Position numbers and translations under genes: made by a program. The notes under the pieces are model-generated. The model searched no databases. It was not told where the DNA came from and worked only from the letters and a program-made list of their open reading frames with translations. Of a stretch of 13,657 bases of DNA, positions 13,627 through 13,657 are shown piece after piece; position 1 is the first letter of the stretch; each line of letters starts with the position of its first letter. Source of the stretch: Treponema sp. UBA4326 (GTDB lineage: Bacteria > Spirochaetota > Spirochaetia > Treponematales > Treponemataceae). The stretch lies in contig DGTW01000064.1 of assembly GCA_002393835.1 (NCBI GenBank), positions 1 to 13,657 on the forward strand, written 5' to 3'.

Positions 13627-13657
13627 CAAACCTTACTGATCATTAAACTCACTTACA

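Overview
The window looks like chromosome from a host-associated spirochete, most likely a Treponema. The evidence is the archaeal-type phenylalanyl-tRNA synthetase beta chain typical of spirochetes, several Treponema-style lipoproteins with a lipobox cysteine, a moderately AT-rich background, and GC-rich runs of small hairpins in the intergenic gaps. No rRNA, tRNA, CRISPR array, transposase or phage gene was found. The genus call is an inference from protein style, not from a marker gene.

Layout. Bases 1-840 are the 3' end of pheT (+). Behind it lie a two-copy hairpin repeat and a bidirectional terminator. From there to about 6030 everything is on the minus strand. In transcription order these are a ZIP-type metal transporter (6026-5238), an FMN-dependent alpha-hydroxy-acid dehydrogenase with a cysteine-rich N-terminus (5135-4119), a 7TM-like LytS-type histidine kinase (4085-2799), its response regulator with a SARP-like winged helix (2752-1961), and a separately promoted small lipoprotein (1761-1066).

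A 361-base divergent region (6027-6387) follows. It holds a hairpin block in the ZIP leader, a good sigma70 promoter overlapped by a cluster of TTAG/CTAA tetramers, and an intrinsic terminator inside the leader. It drives a two-gene operon, DUF3793 protein plus short-chain flavodoxin, with a 4-base overlap. A metal transporter opposite a flavodoxin, with DtxR-box-like repeats between them, suggests metal (iron) control. That is a hypothesis.

Next come a dispersed-type repeat and a truncated GNAT acetyltransferase remnant (7805-7593). After these is a tightly packed minus-strand signalling cassette: NarL-type sensor kinase (10326-9136), a membrane protein resembling an ECF-transporter S component (9135-8509), and a LuxR-type response regulator (8499-7864). 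The kinase stop codon and the next start codon abut. A run of nine G just before that junction acts as the apparent ribosome binding site and could be hypermutable. Divergent from this cassette, across an operator-rich 158-base gap, is a 980-residue lipoprotein (10485-13427) with a duplicated C-terminal beta-rich module, a plausible target of the cassette. It ends at a strong hairpin terminator. The final 177 bases hold no gene, only a short decamer repeat.

The most interesting points are the kinase/S-component-like/regulator cassette with its poly-G junction, the metal-type promoter with a leader terminator upstream of DUF3793-flavodoxin, and the covarying hairpin repeats. In addition, both histidine kinase genes start 6-8 bases after an extended -10 box, which suggests leaderless transcripts.
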